Below are positions 9,401 through 21,400 of a stretch of DNA of 28,507 bases, piece by piece. Location: assembly GCA_003532715.1 (NCBI GenBank), contig DOEZ01000087.1:1-28507 (forward strand), given 5' to 3'. Position numbers and translations under genes: made by a program. Source of the DNA: Planctomycetaceae bacterium (GTDB taxonomy: Bacteria; Planctomycetota; Planctomycetia; Pirellulales; Thermoguttaceae). The notes under the pieces are model-generated. The model did no database searches. It had not been told where the DNA came from and was given only the letters and a program-made list of their open reading frames with translations. How positions within the stretch are numbered: position 1 is the stretch's first letter; each line of letters begins with the position of its first letter.

Positions 9401-12400
9401 CGACTGATCCGGGATGGGGGTATCCGTCGCGCTCGCCCGCATCGTACCGAATACCGTACGCGGCAGCGTGAAGAATCTCATTGGCGCTGATGACGATCTG
9501 GCCCTGGCCCTGTTCGTTGTTCTCATCGCCCTTCAACTGGCGATAGAGGGGCTGGCCGGTCGTGTAGGTCATGGGAATTTCATAACCGAGAGTGGACGGG
9601 AGCACGGTCGCCTGGTGCGAGAAGTAGTCGGACGTGATGATGTCGAGCACCCCGTCGCCGTCCCAGTCGCCCAGCACCACGCCGCTTGGTCCGGCGCCGA
9701 CGGCGTAGGTACTCGAGGGACGAAGCGTGTTCTCGTCGAATCCCGTGCCAGTGAGCACCCTGACCGAGCCTGTCGAATAGTTGGCCACGACGACATCCAG
9801 GTTGTCGTCTTGATTGAAGTAGCCAACGGTAAGGGCCACGGGTTCGGTGCCGGCGACGTAGTCGGCTCTTTCTTCGAACGTGCCGTCGCCGTTGCCGATC
9901 AGGAGCGACACGGTGCCGTCGGCCCGGTTGACCGTCAGGATATCGAGCGCGCCGTCGTTGTCCATGTCGGCCAATTTGACGTCGACCGGCAAACGGCCGA
10001 CGAGATACTCGACGGGCGTCGCGTAATCCGTATCGCCGACGCTCAAGAGGACCGACACGGTATAGTCGAGCGAGTTGGCCACGACGATATCGCCGAATCC
10101 GTCGCCGTTGAGGTCTTCCACCGCGACGCTCGCCGGCGCGTCGCCGACGGCCACGTTCACGGCGGTTCGGAACGTGCCGTCGCCGTTGCCGTAAAGGATC
10201 GAAACCGTGTTGTCGTCAAGGTTCGCCGTGACGATATCCGGATTCCCATCGCCGTCCAGATCGAAGAGGGTCACGTCACTGGGTTCAGTTCCCACGGCGA
10301 AGGTCATCTGGCTCTTGTAGGAGCCATCGGTATTACCCAGAAGGACCGACACGGTGCCGTCGCCGGCGTTCGCGACGACAATGTCATGAACGCCGTCGCC
10401 GTTCACGTCGGCCATGTCGAGGGCCGAGGGCCGGCTTCCGACCTCGTAGACCGCTGGACCCGGAAGGACCGAAATGGTTCCCTTGTATTCGTTCGTGGTG
10501 ACCATCAGGTCGACAAAACCGTCGCCGTTCAGGTCGGGCGCGACGATGTCGGTGGGGTACTCGCCGAGTTGGTCGTAGACCGTGTACTCGATGCCCGTTA
10601 CGACCGCGGCGCCGCTGAGCACGACGCGATCGCTGCCGACGCGAGAGGAGAAGGCGACGTTTGAAGCGGTCACATTGAGGTTCGTCGCCGAATTGATGGC
10701 GGAAGTGATGGACTGAGCGATCTGATCGGCTCGCCGCCCGGCGAAGAAGAAGATGTCGATAACACCATCTTCCTGGCTGAACGGCAGGAGCGGATTGACG
10801 AAGCGGAAGGTCTGGGTGTTCACGCCGTCGCTGACGGTGAACTTGGCGAGGTGAACCAGGTCCTCGGACGGGGAGGCGAGAATCGTGATGTCTTCCGTGT
10901 GGCGGTCGTTCGTGTCGAAGCTGCGGGTATTGGCGGTGATGTTGAACATCGTGTTCCAATACGAGTACTCGGTGGACACGCGGATTTCGAGCTGGTAATG
11001 GCCCTCGGTGACGTAACCGGAGATTTCACTCGGGTCAACCTGTCCGAAGGACGTATCGGGCGCGGCGTGCGAAATCATCTCGCCCCGTTCGATGAAGCCG
11101 ATCGCGACGTTGTCGATGTACCAGCCCTCGTAGGCGTTGTCTTGCGCCTGGGTATTGTAGTAGAACTGCGTGCCGTTGGCCCCCGGCGAGGTCGCGCGGG
11201 GTGTTTCGCCCGGCAGCCCGTCGCTGTATTTGAGTTTGCCCGGGTCCGCCACGCCGTGCTTCAGCAAGTACATGACACTCTGGTCGATTTTGAGCGACGT
11301 GAACAGTTCGGGATTCTCCGCCGTGCCCGTGTCCTCGCCGCCGTAGAACTCGGCGTAGAAAGCATCGACCACGCGGCCAATCTGATAGGCCACCGCATTG
11401 GCCCTTAAGAAGCCGTCAACGGGCACCAGCACGGGCACGATTTCGGGATCGTCATTGTTGACCATGCCCGGCGCGTTGCCCTCGATCTCGATCGACGACA
11501 AGAAGCTCTGGCTCACGTTCATCGCCCCGCGCCACGTAATGGGCAGCGTCGGAATTCCGGACAAATCGGTGGCGAGCCTGCACAGGTAGACGCGATCGCC
11601 GGCCACGACCGACACCGTGTCTTCGTAGAACGTGTTGAACGCGATGCTGATCGCTTGGGCGACGACGCTGGTCGAATCGACGTCGCTGATCTGAATCGGC
11701 GTGTTGCCGTCGGTCACCTGGCCGTCCTTGTCGAACTCGAAGGTGACGGTTCGACCCTGATCGTCGGTGATCGTGAGCGTTTCGCCGTCTCGAATGGCAC
11801 TGCCGGCCGAAGCGGGCAAACGCAACGAGTAGCCCATGTCGAACTCGAAGAGCTGCGGAACGCCCACCATGCTCAGGTCCGACATAAGCGTGAACGTGTC
11901 GCCGTCGACCAGTTCATTGCCGGGCACCGCGATCAGCGGAACGCCGGTGTACAGGTTTTCCCCCGGATTGCCGTTGACGTTCGTGCTGCCGCCTGTCGTG
12001 AATTCGAACTTGAGCCGCAGATTGTCGAGCCCCACGTATCCGCTCAGGTTGACCTTCGCCTGCAGCCACACGCCACCGCCGTCGACCATGTAGACCGGTG
12101 GAGGGATTTTGTCGTCAGACGTTGACATGACGTCGTTGGGCGTGTCGATGTTAGTCGCCAGAAGCTCCCAAGTCACCCCGTCGTTCGAGATGTACACGCG
12201 AGCCGAATCGGTGACGACGTTCGACTCGGTTGCACCGTCCGTTTCGAGGAAGTAGTCGAAGTAAAGGAACGGAAGGTCCTGGGCCTGATAGCCCGCCAGG
12301 CTGAACGTATTCGTCGTCAACGAGCCCTTGGCGCCGCCGGGCAAGTCGTACGTTCCGATCACGCCGGCGTTGTCGTCAAGATAGGCTTGCGTGTCGGGGT

Positions 12401-15400
12401 GTTGGAACGTGCCCGACCGTTCAAGCCCAAACCAATAGCTGTAATTGCCGTAACCGGAGTCGAGCGAGCCTTGCTGCATCGGTTGGCGCGACTCGTCGGG
12501 GGCGACGGTAATCGTGTGCCCCTCGTCCGTCCTCCGATTCTGCGTGATGTGCCACAGATTGTAGTCGAGCGTCGAGAACGCGACGCCCGTCGCTCCAACG
12601 ATCGGGTTCACGAAGCCGGACATGGCATCCGTGACGCCCAGGGTAATGGTGGAGAGCCCGTCGAGAAAGACCGGCGAGGGAACGCCGGTGACGTCGAAGG
12701 CGTAGAACCCGCCGGTCTTGTCCGTGGCAAACAGCGTCTTGGCGTACGCGCCACCCTCGACGTTGGTCGGGCCATCGGTCATGCCGGAAAACTCGATGAG
12801 CGGCTGTTCGAACGCCGCATTGAGGTCGTATACCTCCGCCTCGGCCAGGTCGATTCGGAAATTGTCCGCATCCCACATCGGCGCTATTTCATTCCCGTCT
12901 TCGTCCTCGGTTTTAACCTCCGCGCCCCGCGGCGCGCTCGCATAGCCGTCGATGACGTACAACAATCCCGCGTCGGTCACCCCGTAGAGCGTTCCGTCGA
13001 TGAAGCCGAGACCCGTGATGAAGCCCTGGGCATTCTCGAGGATTCGCCATGGACAAATCGCGGTCGGCAGTGCCTCCTCCGAGCCGCCGGGCGAAACGGA
13101 GTTTCCGTACTGATCGAACTTGAACAACCACTGCTCGGACGAGTCGCCGCCGCCGCCCATCGCGTACATATACCGGGCTCCCCCTTCGACCACGTCGAGC
13201 ATGGCCCGGAACGTCACGCCCGGGTTGTTGGGGTCGATCCCAATGGCGTTGGGGTCGTCCACTGTCGGCGCCGGAATATAGACTTCGATGCTCGCGTCGT
13301 TGTCATAGCTGATCGAACCGTCGGCGACCGAAATCTGGCGGTAGTTCCCGCCCGTGCCCGCCGCGTTGAGCGTCATCGTGTACAGCTTCCCGTCGTTCCG
13401 CACGACGATGTCGTTGTAGCTCATTCCCCCAACCGCATCGTCCAAGAGAGCATTCGCGTCCGGATTGTGCGGCTGCGAACTGCCCGCCGTGAAGTCGTAG
13501 TGGTATTCGCCCGTGAACGGATTGAACGTATAGACGTCGCTCCCGATGCAGACGTACAGGACGATGTCGCTCAAGTCGAAATCGTTGACGTGGATGCTCA
13601 GTTCGTCGAAAGTCGGGTCGGGGAACAGGATGTCCCGAGGCGAGCCGGCCAGCGCGCCTCCATTGGTGTCGCCGATCATGTCGCCGTTGAGGTCGCCGAT
13701 GGTGTCATCGGCGATTCGGGTGACCGAGTTGACCGGCTCGAACCGCAGATGCGGCTGAATCGGCACGCCCGTCTCCACGTACATTCCGTACGCCGCCCAC
13801 GGCAGCATGGCGACACTGGCGACGGCGACGTAGTAGGTGGATCCGTTCGGGCCGGAGGAATCGCCGTCCTTCAGCGCGATCGGACCAAGGTACGGATCGT
13901 TGGTGCCCGCGCTGCCCCGGGTGAGATCCTGCATTCCGGTAACGCCCAACGGATCGGTCTGGTCGTCGCCGACGTTCGAGTTGTGGCTAATGTACATCAG
14001 CGTGCCCGAACTATCGAAGACGTAGAAGATGGTGTCGGGCCGGCCCATGCCGTCGGCGTAGTCGATGTCGAAGATGACGTTCCAGATGTTGGGCTGAGCG
14101 ACGCCCGAGATGTTCTGCGTTCCCGTCGGCGCGAGCGAGAACGAATACCAGTCGATATCGTACTGCGTTTCGCCGCTGATGGAGTTCACGGTGTTGGTGA
14201 GGTAGCCGCTCACCTTGATGGCGCCGTAGTTGGTTTCGAGCAGATTGCCCAGGTGCTCGGCCGTTTCGAACGTGTTGTTGTCGGTGATGCCCGAGGTGGG
14301 GTTGATTCCGCCGGAGGTCAAGCCCAACTGGGTGTTCAGCGGGCGGATAAGTCCAGAGCCGTTGTTCGCTCCGCCGTCGTTGGCCGTCAGGGCGGCGGTG
14401 AAGGTTCCCTCGGCGTTGATCGCCGCGACAGCCGTAGCCGCCGTGGTGGCCTCCGGATCGCCCAGAATGAAGAGGACCTTGATGATCGTGCCGCCGTTGT
14501 CGAAGGCCGGGTTATAGAACACATCGGCGACGTTTCCGGTCTGGCCGCCGTTGACGAACACGATCCAGACGTTGTTGAAGGCGACGCCCGGCACGGCCGC
14601 GGTCACGGTGAAGTCGTTGAAATTGCCGTCGACGCGGACGGGGGCCGATGCCCGAACGCCCTCGGTTGTCTGGACGGTTCCCTCGATTTCCGAGGTGTCG
14701 GTCACCAGGGGCGAACTGGTCGGTAGTCCGAGCAATTCGATGCCGCTAGTCGCGTACCGGATGCTCGAAATCTGGACGGTGGAACCCGCGATTTCCTGGT
14801 CTTCGCGGATCCGGACCTGGAGTTGATACGCTCCGCTGCTGTCGCCCTGGCCGTCGGCCGTATTGTCGGCGCTGCGAACGCGGACGTAGTACAACGACAG
14901 CGAACCGGTAACGCCTGGCAGAACGAGACGCATTCCGGCGTCGTGGATGTTCGTCGTATACATGTCGCCCGTGCCGCTCCATGCGTCGCGGTCCATGGTT
15001 CGGGCGAGGCCCTCGGGCGCGATCAGGCCCGCTTCCTCGGCGGTCGAGCTTCGGCTCGAGGCCAGCACGTTGCCATTTGCGTCGATCAGTTCGACGATCG
15101 AGTCGAGCCCCATGGTCGTTCGGTCGATGTCGATCCAGACCTCGGTTCCGGCGCGCCCGGTGAACGAGTAGACGTCGGCGTAGTTCGGATCGTCGCCGGC
15201 GACGAAGCCGTGGACGTCGAACCCAAGACGCAGGTTCTCGTCGCCCGACTTCATGTTGGGAGCGAGGCTGCCCACGAACTGGGCCCAGTCGGGGGTGTCG
15301 TTCGTGTTTCCGCCCGCGTGAGCGGCCTCCTGCTCGAGCACGACCGCGACGTTCCGGTCGTTCACGTAGCGTTCGAGCTTGACGCTTCGCCAGTCGCCGG

Positions 15401-18400
15401 CCAACGGGCTGTTGACGGCGTTGTCGGTGTCGTTCTGCGGGTTCCCCCACGGGTCGCGCCCCGCGCCGATGCTGTCGTCGTACAGCGAGGTCAAGACGAC
15501 TGGATAGCCGGGCGCCCCGACGATTTGCAGGGTGCCGCCGATGCGGTCCTCGATTTCCTGAGTCGTTCCCAGCGCGGTGAAGCCGGCGTTTTCGCCGAGA
15601 AGCTTCACGACAAGGCTCTGGTTCGCGGCGCTTTGCAGTCGCAGGCCGCCGTAGGTATGGAAGTTCGGAACGACGATCTCGTCGTAAAGCACGTGAACGA
15701 TGTCGGTGTCGTCCCATACGGAGTCGATGGAGAGCACCTCGCCACGGACGATCATGCCGTTGACGGCGTTATTCGCGAGCGCGTTGCCGCGGACCAACGG
15801 CCCGTGGTTGTTGGGATACTCGGCGAAGGCATCGAGATACCCGGTGCTCCGTCCCCAATCGGCGACGTAGTCGAATTTCAGGGAGTTGGCGTTGATGCTC
15901 ATCGCCGGAACCGTGTTGTCGCGGATCACGTTGTCGACCACGATCGGTTGGGCGCCGCGGACGAAGATCACCGAGGCGGATGCGGCGGGCCGACCGGCGC
16001 GATCCGACGTGGTGGCTCCCGTGTTCCATGCCAGCGTGCTGTTGGCGAGCCGGACGTTGGCCTGATGGATTTCGACCGGGTTGAACGTGGCGAATCCGCC
16101 CGGAATGCGCGTTTCGCCGCCGGCGTACGTAATCACGGCGTGGTCGATGCTGCCGGACGAGACGGGTCCGAAGAACAGTCCGCCCCAATCGCCCGGCGCG
16201 GCCTGGCGCTCGTTGGGGTCGCGATTTCCGTTGTCGGTGTCGAAGACGCCGCCGATGCCATAGGTATCGTCGTACTTCGAGGTGAAGATGATCGGCAGCG
16301 CGGCGGTTCCTTCGGCCAGAAGCTGGGCGCCGATTTCGGTTTCGATGCGGTTGTAGCCGAGCTTGACGATAATGCCCGGGTCGATCGCCAACCGAGCGTC
16401 GTATCTGGCTGTCAGCGTCTGGCCGTTGGACCCCGGTCCACCGGGCGTTCCGGCGATGAGCAGGTTTTCCTGGACCACGTGGACGATGTCGGTGTCGTCC
16501 CACCGAGCGGATACGGTTAGCTTGTCGAGCGACGCGCCCGCTTCGGTTCGAATGCGCACGAACAGGCCGTTGATGCTGTTGTCGACGATCAGATTGCCGT
16601 TGATGTCGGGACCGACCCGATCGTAGTCGGCCGTGAAGTCCTCTCCCTGGAACTTCGTGTCGGCGAAACTGTTGGGATCGGCCGACATGGCGGCATCGGC
16701 CGAACGAACGATCGTGTTGAACGTGAGCGTCGGCCGCGACTCGACCATGTGAATCGGGTTGTAGGTTTCGCTCACGCCGTTGACCGAAACCAGGCCGCCG
16801 CCGTAGCGGATTTCGGCGTTATTGACGTAGTTGAGGAAAATGCCCTCGTTTTCCAGCACCGTTCGATCGACGACCTGGTAATCGAGATTGTTGCGGAACA
16901 CCAAGCCGCCCCAATCGCCCGGGTTCACCGTCGGATTCAGCACGCTCTGATCGCTCCACGAGCCGAGCGACCGGTCGTAGTACGAGGTGAAGTAGACGTT
17001 TTGCAGGGGCGTGCCCAGCACTTGCAGGGCCCCTTCGCTGTGGTCGACGTTCAGCGACGCGCTGCCGACGATGATGTTGGCGCGGGAGACCTTGAAGACG
17101 GCCCCCGCGTCGACCATGAGCGTCACGCCAAACGGGACGTTCAGGTTCGCGCCGTCCGCGAGCACCTGGTTCGTCTTGGTTCGGCCGACGAGGTACGCCT
17201 GGTCACGGCGAGCCCGGAGGATCGAGATCTCGTCGTCGCCCTGGTTGGCCGTGATGACGTCGTGCCGGCCGTCGCCGTCGATGTCGGCGAGGGTCAAGCC
17301 GGTCGGCGTGTCGCCGACGCCGTAGACGACCTGCGACTCGAAGGCGCCGGTGCCCAGGCCGAACAGGACCGACACCGTGTCGTCGGCATAGTTCGCGGTG
17401 ACCACGTCGGGCGAACCGTCGCCGTCGAGGTCGGCAATGCCAAGACTGCCCGGTTCGGCGCCGGTGGCATATTTTACCTGCGCGGCGAGGCTGCCGGTGC
17501 CCAGACCGAGCAACACGGAAATGTCGTTGTCGTCACGATTGGCCACGACGACGTCGCGATTTCCGTCGCCGTCGAGATCGGCGATCGCCACCGCGCTGGG
17601 ACCGGCGCCGGCGGTGAAGGACACGGGCGTGTTGAAGACGCCCTTGTCGCGGTTGATCAAGACGGCGACCGAATTCGCGCCTTGGTTGGCCGTGACGATG
17701 TCGATGAGGCCGTCGTTGTTCAGGTCGGCCAGCGCCACGCCAGCCGGAGCGGCCCCGGCGCCCAGCGCGTAGCGAACCTGGTCGCGGTACATCACATTCG
17801 GATCGCTCAGCAGAACGCTGACGTCGTTCGAGCCCCGGTTGGTCACGACGATGTCCAGGACTCCGTCGCCGTTGAGGTCGGCCAGTTCGACGTCGGTCGG
17901 CTGGGCACCCGCGAATCGCGTGATCTGTTGGTTAAAGATTCCGCTGCCGTTGTTGAGCAACAGCGATAGCGTGTTGTTGCCCTGGTTGACGACCACGACG
18001 TCGAGATCGCCGTCGTTGTCCAGGTCGGCGAGGTTCACCGCGCCGGGCTTCGCGCCGACGAGGTAGGTAATCGGCGCCCAGTAGGTTCCGTCGCCGATTC
18101 CACGGAGCAACGAGATCGAACCGTCGTTCTCGTTGGTGACGACGATGTCGGCGATGCCGTCGCCGGTCACGTCGCCGACGGCCGTTCCGGCGGGCTTCGC
18201 GCTGACCTCGTAGGTCATCTGGGCGTCGAACGTGCGATCGCGATTGCCGACGATGCGGACGATGTCGCCGGACTTGGCCGCGGCCAGGGCGTCGTCGATG
18301 TCGCGATACGGATTGTCGAGGCTGCCGAGTTGGCCGACGCCGTCGGACGTCTTGTCGACGAAGAGGGTCTTTTCGATTGTCTGTACGTTGAACCAGAAGT

Positions 18401-21400
18401 TGTGGACTCCGCCGGGCACGCCGTCGGCGTCGCCGTCGAAGAGGGTTCCGGTCGCGTCGACCAGGTGGCGGTTCGACTCGACCACCGACGGAACGAACGT
18501 CATTCTCAGGTCGTAATTGCCTTGGGTCGTGCCGCCGAGGCCGCTGCCGGCCACGTCGAGATCGTATTCGGTGTTGCCCGTGCTGGCCACCGTTACGTAA
18601 TAGACACCCGGCTCCAACTCGACTTCGAGGTAGGAGTCCTCACTGTAGAAATCGTCGTTTCGAGCGATAATTCGGCCTTGGGCGTCGTGCAGCGTCACGA
18701 CGCTGTCGAGCAGACTGAGGCTTTCGAGTCGTTCGGCGGCCGTCTCGGCGCTGAACGTGCCGCTCGTTTCGATTTCGAACCGATAGACGTCGACGTCGAT
18801 ACTGTCGGGCCGGTAGACGTGCAGGCCGTGGATGGTATCGACGTTGCCCGGGAAGAGAGGCTCGACCGAGGCGTCGTAGTACTCGCCGCCGTCGCTGGAG
18901 CCCATGATGGTTCCGACGGGCATGTCGTAGGTGTGGCCGAACCCCAGCAGGTGGCCGATTTCGTGCATGGCCGTCCGAAACCAATTTTGCCCATAGCCGT
19001 CTACCCACGATTCGGCCTGGTCCATGATGGCCACCCCGCCGCCGGCCAATCCGGCGACGCCGCCGGGGCCCGTCGGAATCGTCGGACTGAGGACGCGGAG
19101 ATCGCCCGTCGCGATCGTCAATCCCGTCGCATTGGTTCCGGTGCGTGTGTCCTCGATGAACGTGACGCCCAAGTAGGCGCCGTAGAGTTCGAAGATTTCC
19201 CGGGCGCGCTGTTTTTGCTCGGGCGTGATCAGGTTATACGCGGGACTTCCGTTGGGCAAGGCGCCGTAGACGTTTTTGAAGTTGTAGTAGATGATCGCCG
19301 TGCCATATTGTTTGTCGGCGGCGATGGCGCCAAGGTGCGCCTCGCCGGCGAGCGTCGAGGGAAGCTCGCGATGGCCGAGTTCGCTGATCGCGCCGGGCCA
19401 GTTCAAATCGTAGGGCAACGCCTCGACGGCCGAGGAGATGACGATGCTCTGGCCCTGGGTGGCCGTCCCGAGGACTCCCATGTCGGTCGCCGACGCCAGC
19501 GTGTCGCCCACGACGTAGGCTTCGGTAATCGACGTGGCGATTTCCTGGTATTCGTCGCCGATACGCAGCCGATACGAGCCCGCGCCGAAAGCGGCCAGGT
19601 CGCTGGCGAAGGTCAGCACGACTTTGTTCGCGACCGGGTCGTACACGACCGACGTCGGCTGAATTTCGACGTCGTCCTCGGGTGTGGCCGTCTCGTTGGT
19701 TTGCGACAGGCGATAGAAGTTGGTGTTCTGGGCCGAGGCGACGTTGAGCGTGTCGTCATTGAAGTAGATTTCGATCTGGTCACGATGCTGCTGGAGATTT
19801 CCGGCGGCGTCGCGATAGGTCGGTTGGGGCACGACCGAAACGACTTGGGCGCCCAGGTCGAGCGTGAACGTGATGCTCAGATCCTCTCCCTGATGGAAGA
19901 TGCCGCCATCGACGTTCTTCAGCACGACGTCGCCCTCGCCCCCGGCGCCGACGATCGTAATCATGTACATGTCGTCGGGCAACGTCTCGGCAAAGCGGAC
20001 GATAACTTCGTTCGGACGTTCGCCGATGCCGATCCAACCATAGTCCACGACGACGTCGTTGGCGTTGCCGATCACACGGTCGCCGCCGGCGCGGACGAGT
20101 CGAATCGCGCCGAGCGTGGTCGAGTCGATGACCTGGGACTCGTTGAACTTGAGCGTCAGATCTCTCGGGGCGATATCGAGAATGGTTCCGTTGACGATCG
20201 TTCCGCCCTGATTCGGGACGAGGGCCACCAACTCGGGTCCCACCATCGTCACCGGACCGGGGCCCGGACCGGGCTCTTCTTCCGTCGTGCCAAAAACGTT
20301 CAACTCCCACGAGCGCAACGTGCCCGTCGTGCCCGTGAGCAAATCTCGCACTTCGAGAGTCCATTCGCCTTCGGACGCCTCGCCCCAGTGGCGAGCCGAA
20401 GTGAGTGTCCACTCGTCGAAACTGCCGGACATGTGCCAGAAAGCGACACTACTCGACTCGGCCAGTACGGGCTTCGTTCCATCGGGCGAAACCAGTACGA
20501 TTTCAAGGTCTGCCGGCGACAGATGACCAATGTCAACCGTCACCTCGACCCATTCAATCTTCTCAACCGAGTCATCAAGCGTTACGCTTGAGCGCACGCC
20601 CGTGGAACCGCCATCGGGAATGCCCGCATTAACCATCGTTCTGCCACTGCCCGTCGATATTTCCGCCGAGACGTTTTCCCACTCGAAGGCCAAGTCAACC
20701 GCCGCCGCTGCGTCAACGGCGCCAAAACCGTAGTTATGATTGACGTGGTAGCCCGCGGCATTCTCGGTCCAGTCAGGATTCTCGGGATCGTTCAGGCTGG
20801 CCGTCTCGACCAGAATGTGTTGGACGTCGCGATAGGTCAGCCCGGGATTTGCTTCGAGCATCAAGGCAATGACGCCGGAGACCAGAGGCGCGGCTGACGA
20901 AGTGCCACCGAAAGTGGAAGTGTAGTTGATGTCGGGAAGGAAGTCGCGAGGAAGTTCACCGGTGCCCGTCTCATTGTACCCATCTTCACCCGTTCGATCA
21001 GATGTAACAATACCGTCAACAACATCACTCTGCGAGTCGTACCCCCAACTCGAATGTCCCGATATGAGCAGTGACGCACCCGGATTCGAGTACTCGGCAT
21101 AGGTGCCGTCCGCGCCGATCGCGGCTACCGCAATTGTCTGCCGCAAGCTCGCGAGCACCAGATAGTTTGTGTTTGCCGCATCTTCTCGACTGTTTCCGGC
21201 GGAAAAAACATAGATGCTTCCCAAACCGTCGCGACCGGTTGCCACGCCCGTTTCGATCGCCGCCAACGTGAGCGGTCCCACAGCCTGAAGATAGCCGCCT
21301 GGCCCCCAACTATTGTTGTAAATATCGATCTGTTCGAGTTGATGCAGGAGCGAACTGGACATCTCCACATCGGTCGCAAACCCACCGATCAGGCGAATAC

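Noticed and set aside
9560..10575. Dockerin-type repeats suggested by DLNGDGxxD loops
   Set aside because: The loops recur every ~46 residues with a following VSVLL strand, which fits FG-GAP/VCBS repeats, not the paired helix-loop units of dockerins.
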